A stretch of 64,000 nt of DNA. Origin: Micromussa lordhowensis (lineage: Eukaryota > Cnidaria > Anthozoa > Scleractinia > Lobophylliidae). A program made the position numbers and the translations under genes. The stretch covers positions 28,715,598-28,779,597 of the forward strand of contig OZ026605.1 of the NCBI GenBank assembly GCA_964020085.1, given 5' to 3'. Below the pieces are notes generated by a model. That model saw only the letters and a program-made list of their open reading frames with translations. It searched no databases and had not been told where the DNA came from. Of this stretch, positions 20,145-41,799 are shown in pieces (the stretch's first letter is position 1; every line of letters starts with the position of its first letter).

Positions 20145-22140
20145 TCAAGATATCATAGTAAATGGCTTGAACCCAGGAGTATCAGTAGTTCATATAGTGT
20201 GATCGTCCGGGTGAGGGTAGTTCTGAGAAGAACTGTTGTTGGTGACTGATGCCGTTTCGACAACCTGAGCGGAAGCCATCTTCAGAGTCAAGTGAATAGT
20301 GTTTGTCAGTCGATGATGTTATAAGTTTGGTCCGTTGAAAGTGATTGGTCACTTTAGCCATGATGGCATTGGCTGAAAGACTCATGTAAAGTTTGTCATC
20401 AGTCATTGGTCAGTTTCGATCCGTCTTTTATTAGTCAAATTGGTTGGTTTGAGGTCCGTGTACAGTCAGTCAAATTAAGTCGGTCTGTTAGAAGTCCGTT
20501 TGCCGGTTTCGTTTGCGTCGTGGATAAGTCGTTTGTAAATCGCCGGCAGTTGTTGACATCTGTTAAGAGGGGTTTGTTCTAAGTTAGTGTACCAGCTTTC
20601 AAGAGTCAGTCGTTGAAAATAGTTCGTTGTGTAGGTTAAGCATTGAGCAGTGTCCAAGTCAATGTTGTGGTTTGTCAGTTGATGATGTACAGCAATGTGA
20701 TTGTTGACATCACCATTTCTCGTGGCTCATTTATGTTCAGTCAGTCTCGGCGAACAATCATAATTAGAAACAGTTCTTTGAAGTCAGTTTCAGTTAGAAT
20801 TCTACCAAAAGAATTAGATTATTCGCTCTCGATTTCTATGAAGTGAAGTTGATTCCGCCTTGGGCCTCATATCAACTATAGCCACATCATCTAGTTGTTA
20901 AACAGCACTGTTTCAATCAACTGCTTAGCCTGCATTCCGCTTTGTTTTCCTGAAGTTTGCGCCGGACAATGTGAATCAGACGCCGAATGAACTGATGAAC
21001 TACTATGAATGACGTGTCTTAAGGCATGAACACGGGAAGAACTCTCCGCTAATAAGGACACTTAACTAAGATTAGTAGAACTCTACTAGTATACCGCTAA
21101 TGCAAACGCTAACACTGCAATCTGATTGCTGAGTAGTCATACACTATCGGCAGCCATTGGTGTGCAGTGGTTAGAGGTCGTCTACGAAACGCCGAGGTTT
21201 TTTTTAATTTTTCCAAAGTTTTGGAGGAACTCTTTGATGCAAATGGATAATTAAATTCCTGAGAAGACTAAAAGAAGGATATTTACGGTTTCTTTACATT
21301 GAAAAACCTTGAAATTATTGAAAAAATGATGCGCACGAGTGTTTAACTTTAATACACAACTTGTACCCACTGACCTCCAAAATTTCAATGTAATAAGACA
21401 AAATTAGACAGGGAAGGCGAGCTAGAAGCCGATCACATTGACAGCTAACGAGCACGGCTAAAAACATGCAGCCCAAGATTTCTTCCTTACGCTTTCAATT
21501 TCTACGGTTAATGACATTTACAGTGTCAGGCATTTTTTTAGTAAAATAAAACAAAAAAACTGAAAAAAGGAGAAGTTTTTACTAGTGGAGACTCCATAAG
21601 TGCTCAGAATGAGAGGGTAGAATTAGTGGGGGTTTGAGGTGACAGATAATATGGGTCCTTCCTTTGCCTGAAAAAGGGGGAAGGCGGAATGAAGGAGGGT
21701 CCTTTAATGCTCCAGTAAGAGGGAAAGGTGGGGCGACAGCACTTGCTTCGCAGATTTCAGAGTTGACGTATAAGCTATATTTAAAGCTACTTCAATTTCT
21801 GTTTACTAATAAATTTGGTGAGTCGGCCTAATGGTTAGCCCTTAGGACTCCGCAGTGTGTCAGCGGTCACTGTCAAGATTTTTAAATTTATCACTAAGCG
21901 TAGCACAAATGAGAGTTGCTTTCGACACTCAAGTGATAAGCGACTACTGACTTGTATTCAGTTTTCACGACAATGGGACAAAAAGAACAAATTCTGAGTC
22001 TCCGATATATATGGGAAACGATTTCAGACCTTCCGTATAACAGGACGATGCTTCTCTTTCCCAAATCTCTTGTGACCCACAAGACACCTGGGAACAAGAT
22101 TAGCCGATGCTCTAACCACTAAGCTAGCGGCGTTTCAAGC
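20145..22140. other. Intergenic; MITE-like and tRNA-like repeat fragments
   Basis: From 20170 to 20880 I see no gene. About 21075-21430 is a repeat with TAGTAGAACTCTACTAGTATA-type ends and TGTGCAGTGG, related to 49014-49320. About 21820-21870 and 22050-22130 carry tRNA-like A-box sequences facing each other (CCTAATGGTTAGC; on the minus strand CTTAGTGGTTAGAGC), probably SINE heads. Confidence 0.45.
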
Positions 22141-22146
22141 TATTTA

Positions 22147-22147
22147 A

Positions 22148-22221
<74 letters not shown>

Positions 22222-22222
22222 A

Positions 22223-22280
<58 letters not shown>

Positions 22281-22284
22281 AAAG
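22147..22284. mobile_element. Foldback MITE (ACAATTATTCCACTCGCGC ends), donor-like match to junction filler
   Basis: The palindrome at 22147-22260 has near-perfect arms. ACAATTATTCCACTCGCGCT on the left, followed by TGTTGGATATGAGATGAT, mirrors ATCATCTCATATCCAACAAG on the right, followed by CGCGAGTGGAATAATTGT. The centre is GCCAACGAGGCGC / GCGCCGAGTTGGC. Bases 22261-22284 (TTTATTAAAAACGCCCCC and following A's) continue the segment found at 12499-12542. Confidence 0.75.
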
Positions 22285-22289
22285 TAAGG

Positions 22290-25261
22290 AACTAGACTAC
22301 TATGAAAACAAAAAGGCCCAAAAAATCACGCATACGCTCGCCATTTTTGTAGATCATGGTATAATGGCTCATATACCATGATGGCTAAGCCAATGAAAAG
22401 TCTCGAATTGCATTATCCAATGACCCAGTTTTTAAAATGTAGGTTATTTACTAGATTCAGCCAACTAAGTAAGTTTGTTTTTAGAAACAATCACAGGCTT
22501 GCGGCGATTAGGTGCAGAAGGCCTGTTTCCAAGTATTTGCAGTGTTAAGGTCAAGCTTCTGAAGCTTTCTAAACAGTAACATCCTCAATATCTTCTTCAT
22601 ATATTCGAAGAACTCAGCGAGTCTGTTTGTTGTTTTGCAGGCACCAATCCAAATTCAAAGACAGGGTTGAGCAATCAAATCAAATGAAATTATTGACACA
22701 CCTGACACTATCACATTGGTACCCTCGGCCTATTCTGAATAAATTAACGCCTATTTGCATAAGGTATCTAAAAATGCTTGATTCCCGCATGCGATTGAGC
22801 TCCTTAGATCCGAATTACGTTGCACTAAGAATTTTCCCTTTGGCATAAACAACGACAGCTGAACAATTGCTCACATATTTTAACCACTGACGCAAGTTTC
22901 GGTTTACGTTCCTCGTGATCAGAAAAACTCTCATGCCTTTGCTGTTTTTCACTAGGGTGGGCAACAAATCTTACACAAGTGATTCTGTAAGTACATATGC
23001 TTTTTCTTCTTTTATTTCATCGCTATTTTAGTTTCTGCAATCTTAGATTTTTCGAGGAGTAGACAAAACGCGCTCTAAACTTCTCTCTCACTGGACTGTG
23101 TCATGCATCGAAGCTCGCAAGAAACGATTTAATTTAAGTTTACTTAAATGTGTTCAATTTTAAAAGGAATATGTACCAAAGAAAATGTTCAATTGTCTTT
23201 AAAAAAAAAAGACCAAAGCACTATTCGTGTTAAGGTTTGGCGTCAATACTAAGTACGCTGTTATTTACAGTTGAGCAAGACATTACTGAAAGCTGGAAAA
23301 AATATGGTTTGTTTCACTGCAACAAAGGAAACGTAATAATTGTTAAACAAATAATATAATTGCGCTTTATTTCTGCTGCAAATTTTAATTTATTTTACTA
23401 CGGCTTAGTTAATTTCATGGAACCATTAAAGCTTGCCGCAATTCGCATTTTGACGAAACAAAGGTTTCTATCAAAACTATACTTTAAATTCTGCCATCTC
23501 ACAAGTATAGATCTTGTTCTGACCGCCACTGAACATTGTCATATATTGTTTCAGCTTATTGCCTTGAATTTACCCTGTTTAGTAAGCAAACCCCCTTTAG
23601 TAAGTCAATAGAGAAACTAGATTTTAATTAATCCACAATACGAGGATGTTTCGAATACTCTTCTAGATTTTCACAACTTCACCAATTCAAAAACACGATT
23701 TCGATTAAAATTATCAAATTTCTCTAATAACCTAAAATCAACTTAAAATAAATAAAATAAATTGATCCGTATTGAAACAAAATAGTGAAAGATCGAACTG
23801 TCATTTCAATGCATGCTACCAGAAAAAAAAACATATCATTTAGTATAAGCCCATCTTTTTTACATGTAATTTAAAAATTATTTGCTGAACAATTGTGTCG
23901 GCTTAGGTGACACCTATCTGTGAAATGTATGCAGAAACCAAACTGCTTTTTCAACATTTTTGAAAATAAAATCTAGTTTTGTGTTGTGGTTTAGTGCCTT
24001 ACAGTTAGCTAAAAGCCGACCCAAACGTTTTGGTGTTATAGATTTTCAGGAAATTAGAAGAAAAACAATTGCGCCATCAAGTTGTTTTGGTTAATGTCGA
24101 ATTTCTACCGCCAACTTGGATCCGCGACGCAATTGCTTTGCCAAATAGAATATTCGACAATGCGTTCTTTGTTCTTTTCAGAATAATCTTCCGCATGTTT
24201 TCGTAATTAATTAAAATCAATCTTGACAAGGCGACTCTGAACAAGTTGAAACAAAATTATTCCACTCATTTATCGAAAGGAAAATCGCTAATTCTGTTCC
24301 AAAAGAAGACTTAGTATTTATTAGTGCAGAAATAATTTTTGACGCTTTAAAATAAATTGATCAAATCCTTTGTAAAATTGAAGTAAATTTCGGTATATTT
24401 CAACTTTCCTTTTCCTGTGTACCAATCATTAGCTGTCGTATGACTTCTGTCTTCCTTAAAACTTCGGAAAATCAGGTTTGCGTTCATTACATCACGGGCA
24501 TTTAAGGTGTCCCTTGATCTTATTCCTTGGCCATAACAGAGTTCCAGGTCAGTAGATTTTTCAATCCAAGCTACATGTTGAGAACGGCAATGTTTGTCTG
24601 CCTGTATTTTTAATCGATGTCCTGTTGATGTAAACGATGTTTATGGTATGATCGAAACAGCTTTGCGCTTTTAATGCAGTTTGTTGTTCTGCATCAGTAA
24701 CGTGGAATAATTCAGCTTTCTACAACTTCAAACTTCTTTTTAAGTATAGGAAGGTTTATATCTTGAAGACGACTATCGAAGTTTTAAAACACAGAAGACA
24801 TATTTACATCGATGGAGACCTGAAAATGATGATCTAGTTTTGTTTAAAGTTTCTTTATTAATAGTGAACTAAAGCTACAAAAGGAGGCAGCGTTGTCGTA
24901 AGTTCCGCATGAATAAAACAAGTTGGGATCGAAGACCAGTTTTTAGAATTAATTGCAGTTTACTCTTCTTTCAACAGCTTACTCGACATCTTAATGATGG
25001 TGCTTTAGGCTCATTTTTTGTATGAATGAAGGTACTTAATCATAATTTGGTTCTATGAGGACGTTTACTTGAGAACGGTTGCTTAAGTGAGTGCTTAAAA
25101 ATCTTAAAAATAAGGTAACTAAATAGTTTTCTTAGCTTTTGAGCAACTATACTTTATTATAATAGCCATGATAATATCGAAATCATTTTTCTCTTGCCAT
25201 TTCGGCACAAACTTATTAAAATAATTTTCGTAAATGCAATGCGGCAAAATGTAAATGCAAT
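22290..25261. other. Intergenic, AT-rich, no gene recognised
   Basis: No domain-bearing frame. Several small open frames (22627-22848, 23360-23611) have no recognisable product and no splice-site context. Confidence 0.4.
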
Positions 25262-25591
25262 AGACCTTTTTACCGATACGGCGGCCATCTTGAATTCCGA
25301 GGAAATTATGGGATGCCCAGGGGGCAGATGAGAAATCATTAAAAAGAATACTGTGGCATGATAACTTTTAACAATAATTTTTCGATAATCATAGGAACAA
25401 CTGCCAAATATCGTGACGGAAAGATGTAACGCTTGTAATATTTGTTATGGAATATGAGAGACAAGCAGTAAAAATTTATCCTGAAAGCTGTGTATACGAT
25501 AAATTTTCCAGCGATTGCCCCCTCGGCAGCCCATAATTTCTCAGTCAAAACAATAGAATTCAAGATGGCCGCCGTATCGGTAAAAAGGTCT
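25262..25591. mobile_element. MITE with about 36 bp perfect terminal inverted repeats
   Basis: AGACCTTTTTACCGATACGG at 25262, continuing CGGCCATCTTGAATTC, is repeated in exact inverted orientation at 25556-25591. The interior (about 258 bp) has no transposase. The motif AATTCAAGATGGCGG also occurs at 28871, possibly a truncated relative. Confidence 0.75.
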
Positions 25592-27050
25592 CAAAACTTT
25601 GCATTTCCAGAAACAGTTTTCGTCGAAGAAGAATAAAAGCAGACCATTTTACTTTAATCCTACAATTAGCCAGTTGTCTCGCCACAAATAGTAATTCGTG
25701 CGTAATGTGATTAACTCTTCTTCAAGTGAGTTCAATGGCATTATTATTGCTGGCTAATGAGTGCGTATTTAATGCTATGAGTTCGTTTTTGTGAAGGCCG
25801 CAAACGGTTGACATCCGCGTTGCAGTCAGACTCAGGTTGAGTCCCGTTGAAAGGAGCTGCTAACTAAATTCATTATCGAGAGGGCATTGTTCATTCAAAC
25901 AGAAATATTCAATTAATTATTTGAAATCACCCTGAACGAGTCCCTAAACGATTCATTAGCACTGGGTCAAGACTTAGATAATGAAATAATAGGGTCGAAT
26001 TGGATATTTTTTAATTTTTGTCAACTTAAATGAAACCACGGTAAATATGTTGATGCCTTAAACGCGCCGCAAACATTGGCGGTAATATCTCACATAAGCA
26101 AGTGTAAACTATACTTAATTTGGTGTAGAATATGAACAGGATATACTTGACACTTAATCCCTCTTAATCAACCTTGACTTTATCCAAACGATTCTCTTCT
26201 GAAATGACATAAATTGCCAACTTGTCATAAGTTTTTATTTTTTGTTTTGCCTTGTGGGCGCTGCGTATTCGGGTGAGATGATTATTTAAAAAAGCTTAGG
26301 AAACATTCTTGAAAAAACAGGAAAATCTTCGGTATTTTTGAAAAAAAAAAGTCCTGGAATTCATAGCCTGAAAACTCAAGTTCAAACGCCAATGCCAATG
26401 TCTCTTTTCCCACCTAGAACTCAGTTTTATGACCGAAGCTCCCAGTAGTTGACACTTGTTATATCTTTCTTTTTGTTGTCATGTATGACGTGGAGGGCGG
26501 CTTTCCTCTTTATAACACAACACGAAAAGTAGTGTCTTCTAATTCTAAAAACACATGTCAAGCAGAACACGTTGAAAATAGAAATAGGAAAATTAGATTT
26601 TGAACTCTATTCAACTCCTTTGCGAAAAGTACAGCGACTGATAGAAAGCTGGTGTAATAAATGGAGTTGTTTAGAACCGTGGTTAGTTAATCCTCGCTAG
26701 CAATACAGTTTTAAATGTCAGTTGAATAACTTAAGACTAACTTAAGGTGGTATTTTTTGATAAAGTACCACAGGTTTCTCACAGCGGCGAAAAAAACTTG
26801 TTGACATTTGATTTCTAGTGGCTTCATCCAAATGTAACTATCATTACGCTTACTGTTGCCGTTTTTTACTGTAGGACGTATGCTTCAAGCAATCTAAATC
26901 CTGTCTACAGGTTAAATTGATTCAAAATAACGCGAAACTACAAAAGGGGTTTCTGTTGAGCAGGCACACTTCTTTCATGTCCCATAGGAAACATCTGCCT
27001 GCAGGCTGGTGTAGAGCTATTGCTGAGACGGAGGCTCTGAATATTTCTCC
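25592..27050. other. Intergenic, upstream of GPCR 3; no gene recognised
   Basis: Nothing coding is supported. An ACAGTAAGT donor-like site at 27060 and a TTTTCACAAAG acceptor-like site ending at 27107 suggest that the GPCR 3 5' UTR may be spliced, but the implied intron of about 45 bp would be very short. Confidence 0.35.
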
Positions 27051-27132
27051 ATTATCTTGACAGTAAGTAGTATAGTAACAATATGTTTTTATTTTGTTTT
27101 CACAAAGGAGCTACTGAAACTTAGAAAGAACC

Positions 27133-28119
27133 ATGTTATCGTCGATGTACGTTGGCTTTTCAGTGCTGTTCTCTATAATGATGATAATGAACCTTGTTGG
27201 CAACACGTTAGTGATTCTAGTTGTCCTGAGGAACAGATCTATGAAGACACCCACCAACTACCTGCTGGTAAATCTGGCAAGTGCTGACATGGTGGTCGCC
27301 ATTTTTATTGGCATACAGTTCATAGCAACTCCAACTTTCACCCACCCCCAGGGGACCGTAGGATCTGCCTTGTGCAAGATAATAACAGGTGGCACACCAG
27401 GGTGGGTTGGTGCAGTCGCTTCTGTGTTTTCTCTGGTTGCTATAGCAATCGAGCGTTACTGGGCCGTTTTGCATCCCCATAGCCAGAAAATCAAACTCAC
27501 AAAGACAAATATAATCAAACTCGCCATGCTGTCTTGGACGGTGTCTATCATCTGGGCTATTCCGGGATTCTGGGCAACTACATACATCAAAGAAATTAAC
27601 GGATGCGCGCACAGCTTTTCAAAACCCATTTACGCCAAGCTGTACACCGTTGGGTGGTCTGTGGTAGCAGGAGTCATCCCCATCAGCATCATGGGAGCCC
27701 TGTATACCAGAGTGGTATATCGCCTGTGGTTTGTGAATAACGACGCTGCTGAAGCTACACAGAGATCGCTACTGCGCTACAGAAAACGCGTCACAAAGAT
27801 GGTTATATTTGTAACGTTTGTATATGTTCTGTGTTGGGTTCCTGAGTTGCTCATCTATTTTTTGGGTTTCACTGGTACCATTACTTTAGAGGCTGTTCAC
27901 CATGCTATTGCGTCTGCTTTGATCGTCTTCAACTCAAGCATTAACCCGATCGTCTACAGTCTTCAGAGCAGCAAGTTTCGGAAGCATTTGGGAGAGTTGA
28001 TTTGCTGCCGGAAGCGCAATGCGGTCGTCCCTTTCAACAACAGTGGGTTAAAGTTAGAAGGTAGAACAGATGACATGGGGCAGGAGATGCCGTCAGTAGC
28101 TCCCTCCGTTAAAGATTAA
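27133..28119 (+). CDS. Class A GPCR 3, divergent paralogue of the duplicated pair
   Basis: A complete single-exon receptor of 328 residues. It shares the family's layout and unusual features: a very short N-terminus, GN in TM1, NLASAD in TM2, the CKIITGGTPGWVGA block before TM3, ERYW instead of DRY, QxxLLRYRKRVTKM in loop 3, CWVPELLIYFLG in TM6, and NSSINPIVYS in TM7. The tail is longer and more polar than in GPCR 2, ending SVAPSVKD. The shared CxxxTGGTxGWVGA and RYR(K/R)R motifs indicate a common origin with the 11.6 and 19.2 kb genes, older than the tandem duplication. A plausible splice acceptor just upstream fits a 5' UTR intron. Ligand unknown. Confidence 0.93.
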   Translation: MLSSMYVGFSVLFSIMMIMNLVGNTLVILVVLRNRSMKTPTNYLLVNLASADMVVAIFIGIQFIATPTFTHPQGTVGSALCKIITGGTPGWVGAVASVFSLVAIAIERYWAVLHPHSQKIKLTKTNIIKLAMLSWTVSIIWAIPGFWATTYIKEINGCAHSFSKPIYAKLYTVGWSVVAGVIPISIMGALYTRVVYRLWFVNNDAAEATQRSLLRYRKRVTKMVIFVTFVYVLCWVPELLIYFLGFTGTITLEAVHHAIASALIVFNSSINPIVYSLQSSKFRKHLGELICCRKRNAVVPFNNSGLKLEGRTDDMGQEMPSVAPSVKD

Positions 28120-28149
28120 TAAAGTGAATGCACAGCCAATCACTCATGC

Positions 28150-28308
28150 ATGCGGTCAGTCAGTCACTCAGTTGTCATTTATTCAATGAGTCAGTCAGTG
28201 AGTCAGACAGTCAGTTGTTTCAGTCAGTCAGTCAGTCACTAAGTTGATTTTTTTTCGTCAGTCAGTCAGTCAGGCGGTCGGCCAGTCGGTCGGTCGGTCG
28301 GTAGGTCT
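28150..28308. repeat. Simple repeat, CAGT/GGTC tetranucleotides
   Basis: Interrupted (CAGT)n / (AGTC)n from about 28155 to 28275, then (GGTC)n at 28276-28304. It starts about 30 bp after the GPCR 3 stop codon. Confidence 0.85.
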
Positions 28309-28334
28309 TCATCATATATACGCGCAAGCTATTC

Positions 28335-28689
28335 GACATCATGGAGCGTCATCCGCCACAAGTTCATTGCTATGCTGATGATACGCAGCTGTACGTTTCC
28401 TTCAGCCCAAATCAATCTGCGGAAGCGGACGCTGCTCTAAAGTATATGACTGACTGCATCAGTGATGTCAGGAGCTGGATGATATCAGACGCGCAATCTA
28501 ATGTTAAATGATGACAAAACAGAGTTTCTGATATTAGGTACAAGGCAGCAGCTAGCCAAAGTTAATATTGATAATATTAAGGTGGGCTCTGCTAAAGTGA
28601 GTCCTGTTTCGGCAGTTAGAAACCTTGGATCATGGTTCGATTCACAGCGTTTTGACGTGTCAACCGTTTCTCCTTTGACAATGCAATAG
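28335..28689 (+). mobile_element. LINE reverse-transcriptase fragment, frameshifted
   Basis: Reads through the RT catalytic-motif region CYADDTQLYVSF (the YADD box, near 28369-28404), then a helical segment ISDVRSWM. After a one-base frameshift near 28495-28500 it continues LNDDKTEFLILGTRQQL and VRNLGSWFDS. This order is typical of the CR1/L2/Jockey-like RT palm-thumb region. It is a dead fragment without endonuclease or 3' end. Confidence 0.75.
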
Positions 28690-28974
28690 AACCCACATCT
28701 TGATATATATGTTGTAAGTCAAATTTCGTCTTTGCTGACAGTTAGTCATCATTATTAGTCATAATACTTGAACTTCATTGTAAAATTAGTTACTTTTTAT
28801 TTTCCTTTGTAATTTTGAATTAATCTCCCATCAACTAATGTTACTTTTTACTTTCCCGAGCAAGTGATGAAATTCAAGATGGCGGATCCAAAACGGTGAC
28901 ATGGAGTTATTCGCAGGATTGACTTCGGACACTTATTTATTTTTTCTCTAAACAAGGAAAAAAGAAAAAGACAT

Positions 28975-29060
28975 TTTAAAAGCCAGAATCGAACCCGGGG
29001 TCATTTGGGTCATTAGCGAGTCTCATGGCCACTACACCACCAGGGAGCTGGCTACTGAGA
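28975..29060 (-). repeat. tRNA-like SINE head, minus strand
   Basis: On the minus strand an A-box-like GTGGTGTAGTGGCC is followed by a B box GGGTTCGATTCTGG about 40 nt on. The acceptor region is degenerate, so this is a repeat head rather than a tRNA gene. Confidence 0.45.
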
Positions 29061-29097
29061 AGTGACTTTTTTTAAGAATATATCGTGTAACCATTAC

Positions 29098-29235
29098 AAA
29101 TGCTAAGAGCTAACCGAGTAGGCTAACCGGAGCACTCTATAAGCTAACCGGAACGCTAGCTAGGCTAACCAGAGTGAACAGTAGGCTAACCTGAGTTAAA
29201 AGTAGACTAACCGGGGTGCTATAAATAGCTAACCA
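29098..29235. repeat. Degenerate tandem repeat built on GCTAACCGGAG
   Basis: Seven or so units of about 20-26 bp, each with a core such as AGGCTAACCGGAG, TAAGCTAACCGGAA or TAGACTAACCGGGG, differing in the spacer. The array begins about 40 bp after the tRNA-like head. Confidence 0.6.
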
Positions 29236-29769
29236 TACTCGTTCACAGTGCATTCGGAGGTCGGAGCCATTCCTGTAATTAATCGCTATAAAACGATGGA
29301 CTTAAAGACGTCATAACTAACAAAAAACAAACATATCGTCATGTAAATCAAGCTGCTATCTATTAAACGCTAAACAGCTCAGATTTCATATGTCTCACTG
29401 AATTTAGAACCATGGTGGGCGTGGCAATTAGTTTTTTACCCCACCCGTCCAATATGCGGGTTCTAAAAGGTCTATAAAACAAAATTGTTAACCTCGCAAA
29501 TTGCAAGAAGGTAAAGCATGATGTTCAATCCACTTGACCGGAGAGCAAACCTTTCAGGGGCCTGCAAATGGAGAAACAATATGAAATATCGTAAATAGAA
29601 AATGGAAATTGTTATGAAGATTAATTTTTGCTGTGGGGTGGATGGCAAGCTGGCTGCGGATTTTTCCAGTGATTAGAGTAGAGAATTTGAATCGTTCATA
29701 TGATGACCAATGACATCTGTGATTGTTCATATATGAGATTCTTCATTTCTAGTGGCTCTTTCGTGGGGG

Positions 29770-30058
29770 CTTGTGATGGCCTCATGGTTAGCACCCTGGA
29801 CTCTGGATGGAGCGGTCCGTGTTCGAGTCCTGGCCAGGGTCATTGAGTTGTGCTCTTGGGTAATGCAATTTACTCTTACAGTGCCACCTCTTCACCCAAG
29901 CGTATAAATGGGTAGCGACGAATTCAATGCTGGGGATAGCCCTATGATCTAAGGAGGAGTAGAAATAATCCTAGTCACTTAATGCTACAGAAATCAGGGC
30001 AAGTTCCGGCTTTATGGAATGCAACTACTTGGCCCAAAACAGACTTTACCTTTACCAT
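29770..30058 (+). mobile_element. tRNA-derived SINE, about 290 bp
   Basis: The A box (CCTCATGGTTAGCACCC) and B box (TGTTCGAGTCCTGG) at about 29780-29840 are followed by a conserved body (CACTTAATGCTACAGAAATC). It ends in a short pyrimidine-rich AGACTTTACCTTTACC tail. Relatives of the body occur at 34925-35170 and 40125-41090. Confidence 0.65.
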
Positions 30059-30489
30059 ACACGCACGTTTTTATCATTGATCTTGGCGTGACTATCTGTT
30101 TAACTTTTCCCGTTATCGATGATCGTCATTCTTGAGCTAAACTGAAATTTTTAATATAACCCAACTAATATTCTGTATTTAATTTCTTTTCAATTTTTCG
30201 ATTCATTGATCACTGTTCAGCTATGACCCTGACATTTTGGCCAGCAGTTGCAGAATAAAAAAGTTTGCTATTTCAAACGAAACATCTACATTTTCCCGAA
30301 AGAAAAGTTAACGTCGCTCACATGACCATATTTGTCCATTCCCCATACGCTATATAGGTAGGGGTTGAATCCACAGGGGAGAAGAGAATCAGCCCAGCCT
30401 ACATGCGCACGCTCAGAATGAACCCCAATCAGAGTGTGGTGGTGACGTGCTTGCCAGGGTTAAAACTACTCACTAGAGATGGCGTAATT

Positions 30490-30810
30490 CGCGAGAGGTT
30501 TAAACTCTAGCGACTAGGAAAATACAAATATGAATGGAATGGTTTACCTAATCATATTAGAGAATCAAATAGTATTGCAATTTTTAAAAAGAATGTTTTA
30601 AGCTTTATTAAGGGTAACTAGAACATCTATTTTATACTTATATGTTTTTTTTCTTATACTTTAACAAGAGGGGGCATCCCTAGTATGATGCATCAATGCT
30701 ATTGGTTGTCTCCTCCACAACTTTTCTTTACAGTAGCGATTAATTTTAATTTTATTTATTATAGTTTGTAATTTAGTGGAGTGAATCTGTAATAAAAAAT
30801 AAAAAAAAGA
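30490..30810 (+). mobile_element. 3' end of a CR1/L2-type LINE
   Basis: Encodes the typical extreme C-terminus KYEWNGLPNHIRESNSIAIF, then KKNVLSFIKGN and a stop at about 30618-30620. A 3' UTR and an A-rich tail ending near 30810 follow. 5'-truncated, as most LINE copies are. Confidence 0.65.
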
Positions 30811-31026
30811 AACAAGTTTTTCATCGTGATCTATGCCCTCTACAGATGGCGGCTAACGATTACTATTTAGTTCGTTAGTTTTTCCCTGCTTGTTAATATG
30901 TTGTTTCTTGATGGCTACTAGGTTGTTTTTTTCCTTGGGGAAAAAGTTCCGCGAGCCTTAAGCTAATCCTCGCCCCATACCCCTGACGCGTCCCAACCCA
31001 TAGTGCTTTTGGAAACACAATCAAAC

Positions 31027-31065
31027 ATGGCGGCTTGTTTGAAATGTTTCTTTTCGTTCTGTTGA
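31027..31065 (+). promoter_or_regulatory. Upstream ORF in the LCMT1 leader
   Basis: A 12-codon frame starting in a good context (AAACATGGCGG) and ending with TGA at 31063-31065, in the same frame as and 24 nt before the LCMT1 start. If the leader is transcribed this far, it could damp translation of LCMT1. An ATGGCGGC motif is also common in coral repeat ends, so chance is possible. Confidence 0.3.
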
Positions 31066-31089
31066 TCAAGCTTTTACTTCAGAGAGAGA

Positions 31090-41799
<10,710 letters not shown>

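Noticed and set aside
27217..27612. 131-codon minus-strand ORF
   Set aside because: It is the antisense shadow of the GPCR 3 coding region.
28155..28308. CAGT/GGTC direct repeats as a possible CRISPR-like array
   Set aside because: It is a plain interrupted tetranucleotide repeat with no unique spacers, in a eukaryotic context.
28501..28689. Stand-alone small gene
   Set aside because: It continues the YADD reverse-transcriptase fragment after a frameshift and is part of a LINE.
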